Source: Runella sp. MFBS21
GTDB taxonomy: Bacteria; Bacteroidota; Bacteroidia; Cytophagales; Spirosomataceae
Direction: 5' to 3'
Assembly: GCF_029433105.1 (NCBI RefSeq)
Contig: NZ_JARNTW010000019.1
Location: 1 to 64,000 of the forward strand
Length of the DNA stretch: 64,000 bases
A program made the position numbers and the translations under genes. This document shows, in pieces, positions 61,440 through 64,000 of this stretch; position 1 is the stretch's first letter, and every line of letters starts with the position of its first letter. The notes beneath the pieces were generated by a model that saw nothing but the letters and a program-made list of their open reading frames with translations, was not told where the DNA came from and searched no databases.

Positions 61440-64000
61440 ATGAAAGCACTGTTACCACTGCTATGTTGTATGATAGGGCTTTGGCCTTTGGTATATGCCC
61501 AACAGCAGTGGTACTTTGACAACTATACCCAACGTGATGGCCTCGCCTCTGATATTACCCTCCATGCCCTCAAAGACAAACGGGGTTTTGTGTGGTTTGC
61601 TACCCGTCATGGCCTGAGCCGCTATGATGGGCTTCATTTTAAGAACTACCCATACAATCCTAGCGATACCAACGGCATCCGAGGGCGTAGGCTTTACAAT
61701 ATCGTAGCCGACCCGCAAGGGCGTATTTGGATTAGCATGGAAACAGGCGTGTGCTATTATGATGAAGCCCACGACAATTTTCACTATGTTTATTTCAAAG
61801 AAACAAATGGCCGTTGGGTATTCATGCCTATCTTGGCCGAAGGTCATAATATCTGGATTGCAGCCAATGGGCTAGGCTTGGTCAGATACGACCAACGCAC
61901 TAAAAAAATATATCCTACGCCGCTTACCGAACGGAAAACCAATTTTTTTATCACTCTCTACAAAAGCCGAGCAGGTGAAATATGGGCAGGCACGATTCAC
62001 AGTGGCTTGTTTAGGTATTTTCCCAAAAACAATCATTATGAAGAATACGCCCACCAAGACCCTACCATAGAATACACCGAAAAAAACCACATCAACTCCA
62101 TCACCGAAGACAAACACGGTAATCTGTGGCTTGGAAGCGAAGGTGGTGGTCTACAATATTTAGATTTAAAAAGCCGCACCTTTCAGCTCTTTTACCCAGA
62201 CCAGAAGAATCTCAAAAAACCCTTTGCCGTCATCAAGCACACGGCTTTTTTACCTTCTCTCACGGGCGACTCTGTACTATGGTGTGGTACGTTTGGGCGG
62301 GGAATGTACACCTTCCATCTCCGTACCCGTACTTTTTCCCAAGCCCTTCGCAATCCTCCGCTCGAAAAAGGTCTGGTCAGTCCTTTTGTCAATTATTTCT
62401 TTTTAGACAATCAAGGTATTCTCTGGATAATGACCCACCTTGGTGTCAGCAAAGCACTTTTTGGCGCTCATCAAATCCACTCGCTCAAGCTGCCTTTTTT
62501 GCAAGAGTTAGGAAACCCTTATTCCGACAACAGTATTTTTGAAATCAAGCCCGATGTGCGCGATTCCTCGATTTTGTGGATGGCTTCTTGGGGTGGCGGG
62601 GTGCTCAAATATGACTTTCAAAACCAAAAACTACTAGCTTCTTATCTCAACCAAAGCCCCGATGTTCACCATTGGAATGTTCGTTCGGTATGTTTTGACA
62701 AAAAAAAGCGATTATGGGCTGGTACCGAAAATGGATTATTTTATTTTGACATCTCTTCTGATACTTTTCGGGAGTTTAAGCTACCCTCTTTTCCACAACG
62801 CGCCGAAAAAGTAATTTATGATATCGTAGCCGATTCCCAAAACAACCTGTGGGTAGCTTCTAGCAGTGGATTGCTACGCATTGATGCCACTACGCAGCAA
62901 GTCAGACAATTCAGTATGAAAGAAGGCTTGCTTGATTTTGTGGTCAATCGGCTTTTGCTCGACGCCTCGCAAAAACTTTGGGTAGCCACCCGCAAAGGAC
63001 TGCATCATTTTGACACTCAAACCTACAAAATCGACTACTATCGGCATCCTTCCACGGCCAACAACGACCTCAATGTAGGATTAGGGATGGCATTCGACCA
63101 CAAAGGACAACTATGGATTGCGGCCCGAGGAGGTCTTTCAGTACTGGATGTAAAACGTAAAAGGTTTAGAAATTTTGGCGAAAAACAAGGATTCAATGCC
63201 TCCCAATGCAATGATTTGTACATCGACGATGCCCAAAATGTATGGATAAGCACCCAAGGGGACTTATTTGTGTATGACACTAAGAATCATAGTTTCCGCT
63301 CTTTTTCGGTCAAAGACGGCCTTTTTGGGAGTTTTATGTACGACCGCATCAGTGTAGTCAAACCCAACGTTTTTGTCAATTTTATCGGAGCCGTTAGTTA
63401 TTTCACCCCCCAAAATCTCTTATCTCCTACCGAAGATGCCCCTTTGGCATTTACAAGTTTTAAGGTGATTGACCAAGAAATGCCTTTTGACCGCGACCAA
63501 ACCGCCACGCGACCTTTCCGTATCAAATACCAACAAAATGTTTTGACCTTCGAATTTTCGACCCTTGATTTTCTCAATCCCGAAAAAGCTCGTTATAGCT
63601 ATAAACTTGAAGGATTTGACCCGAATTGGTCGGCTCTTTCTCCCAAACACACCGTGACTTATACCAATCTTGACGGGGGAGAATATACTTTTTGGGTACG
63701 AACGCTCAACAAAATGGGCCAATGGAATCGTCCGATTGCCTTCAAAATCTTGATAGAACCTCCCTTCTGGAAAACATGGTGGTTTAGAGCGCTTGCGGTT
63801 GCGGTATTGTTGGGGGTTTTATACATAGTGTATCGCTCCAAACTCCAACAAGAACGCCAAGAAGCCGCTTTTCGTCAGCAACGTACCGAAGCCGAAACCA
63901 AGGCCCTTCGTGCGCAAATGAACCCTCATTTTGTGTTCAATTGCATGAATACCATTGAGTATTATATCCTTAGTAATCAATCACACAAAGCTTCTATTTT
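61440..64000 (+). CDS. Two-component sensor with propeller, Y_Y_Y and LytS-type kinase domain, partial
   Basis: The gene opens at ATG 61440 and is still open at the window end (853 residues visible). Signal peptide KALLPLLCCMIGLWPLVYA. Fourteen or so propeller blades follow, with repeats such as GFVWFATRHGLSRYDGLHF, GRIWISMETGVCYYD, NLWLGSEGGGLQYLD and NLWVASSSGLLRID. A Y_Y_Y domain (about 690-760; ARYSYKLEGFDPNWS) and a membrane segment (about 783-800) precede a LytS/YehU-type histidine kinase with MNPHFVFNCMNTIEYYIL, His830 being the phosphoacceptor candidate. The partner regulator lies beyond the edge. Confidence 0.92.
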   Translation, partial: MKALLPLLCCMIGLWPLVYAQQQWYFDNYTQRDGLASDITLHALKDKRGFVWFATRHGLSRYDGLHFKNYPYNPSDTNGIRGRRLYNIVADPQGRIWISMETGVCYYDEAHDNFHYVYFKETNGRWVFMPILAEGHNIWIAANGLGLVRYDQRTKKIYPTPLTERKTNFFITLYKSRAGEIWAGTIHSGLFRYFPKNNHYEEYAHQDPTIEYTEKNHINSITEDKHGNLWLGSEGGGLQYLDLKSRTFQLFYPDQKNLKKPFAVIKHTAFLPSLTGDSVLWCGTFGRGMYTFHLRTRTFSQALRNPPLEKGLVSPFVNYFFLDNQGILWIMTHLGVSKALFGAHQIHSLKLPFLQELGNPYSDNSIFEIKPDVRDSSILWMASWGGGVLKYDFQNQKLLASYLNQSPDVHHWNVRSVCFDKKKRLWAGTENGLFYFDISSDTFREFKLPSFPQRAEKVIYDIVADSQNNLWVASSSGLLRIDATTQQVRQFSMKEGLLDFVVNRLLLDASQKLWVATRKGLHHFDTQTYKIDYYRHPSTANNDLNVGLGMAFDHKGQLWIAARGGLSVLDVKRKRFRNFGEKQGFNASQCNDLYIDDAQNVWISTQGDLFVYDTKNHSFRSFSVKDGLFGSFMYDRISVVKPNVFVNFIGAVSYFTPQNLLSPTEDAPLAFTSFKVIDQEMPFDRDQTATRPFRIKYQQNVLTFEFSTLDFLNPEKARYSYKLEGFDPNWSALSPKHTVTYTNLDGGEYTFWVRTLNKMGQWNRPIAFKILIEPPFWKTWWFRALAVAVLLGVLYIVYRSKLQQERQEAAFRQQRTEAETKALRAQMNPHFVFNCMNTIEYYILSNQSHKASI

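Noticed and set aside
62126-62542. 138-codon plus-strand frame in another phase
   Set aside because: Lies inside the in-frame propeller sensor gene, which reads through without a break.

Overview
The window looks like a chromosomal segment of a Bacteroidota member, most likely of the order Cytophagales. Supporting signs are few Shine-Dalgarno sequences, exact TAnnTTTG minus-7 boxes, several outer-membrane beta-barrel families typical of the phylum, a LolA-FtsK gene pair, ArsS with its peroxidase-like partner, a RemB/Wzi-like protein and an OM beta-barrel (PF14905-type) pair. The genus cannot be fixed from the sequence alone.

Layout. 1-2.7 kb: a DNA cytosine methyltransferase, an HD-domain phosphohydrolase-like protein and the 5' end of an ORC-CDC6-like P-loop ATPase form a translationally coupled operon that is cut off by an IS256-like element at the left edge. 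3.4-5.5 kb: NfeD-like protein plus flotillin. 7.6-13.4 kb: a six-gene minus-strand operon of eukaryote-like signalling parts (FHA-zinc ribbon, unknown Ser/Thr-rich protein, zinc ribbon-FHA, PP2C phosphatase, Hanks kinase with Sel1 repeats, caspase-like protease). 13.5-14.7 kb: anti-sigma/ECF sigma pair, divergent from a penicillin acylase. 17-24 kb: hydrolase, thioredoxin-like protein, cytochrome c/DUF1549/DUF1553 protein, beta-CASP nuclease and a degenerate tRNA-Leu.

24.3-30.5 kb: a complete lasso-peptide-type RiPP cluster on the minus strand: asparagine-synthase-like cyclase, a 49-residue precursor found by reading the sequence, a ten-cysteine protein with a PqqD-like tail, PqqD (B1), transglutaminase-like peptidase (B2), HprK-like kinase and a nucleotidyltransferase. 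No transporter is present. 30.7-39.3 kb: a pectin/carbohydrate locus (lactonase, DUF2264, CBM9-like, CE12-GH28 fusion, SGNH esterase) and two surface proteins. 39.3-44.9 kb: two tandem outer-membrane beta-barrel receptors and a haem-binding protein. 45-64 kb: mostly housekeeping or metabolic genes: RNase R, an arsenosugar pair, sterol-desaturase-like protein, aldo/keto reductase, SDR, LolA, FtsK, PyrD, RemB/Wzi-like protein, acyltransferase, polysaccharide deacetylase, Upp, and the start of a propeller-type sensor kinase that runs off the right edge.

The stretches with most novelty potential are the lasso cluster, the kinase-phosphatase-FHA-caspase operon and the methyltransferase-HD-ATPase operon. 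Short perfect palindromes with three-base loops occur in several intergenic gaps.
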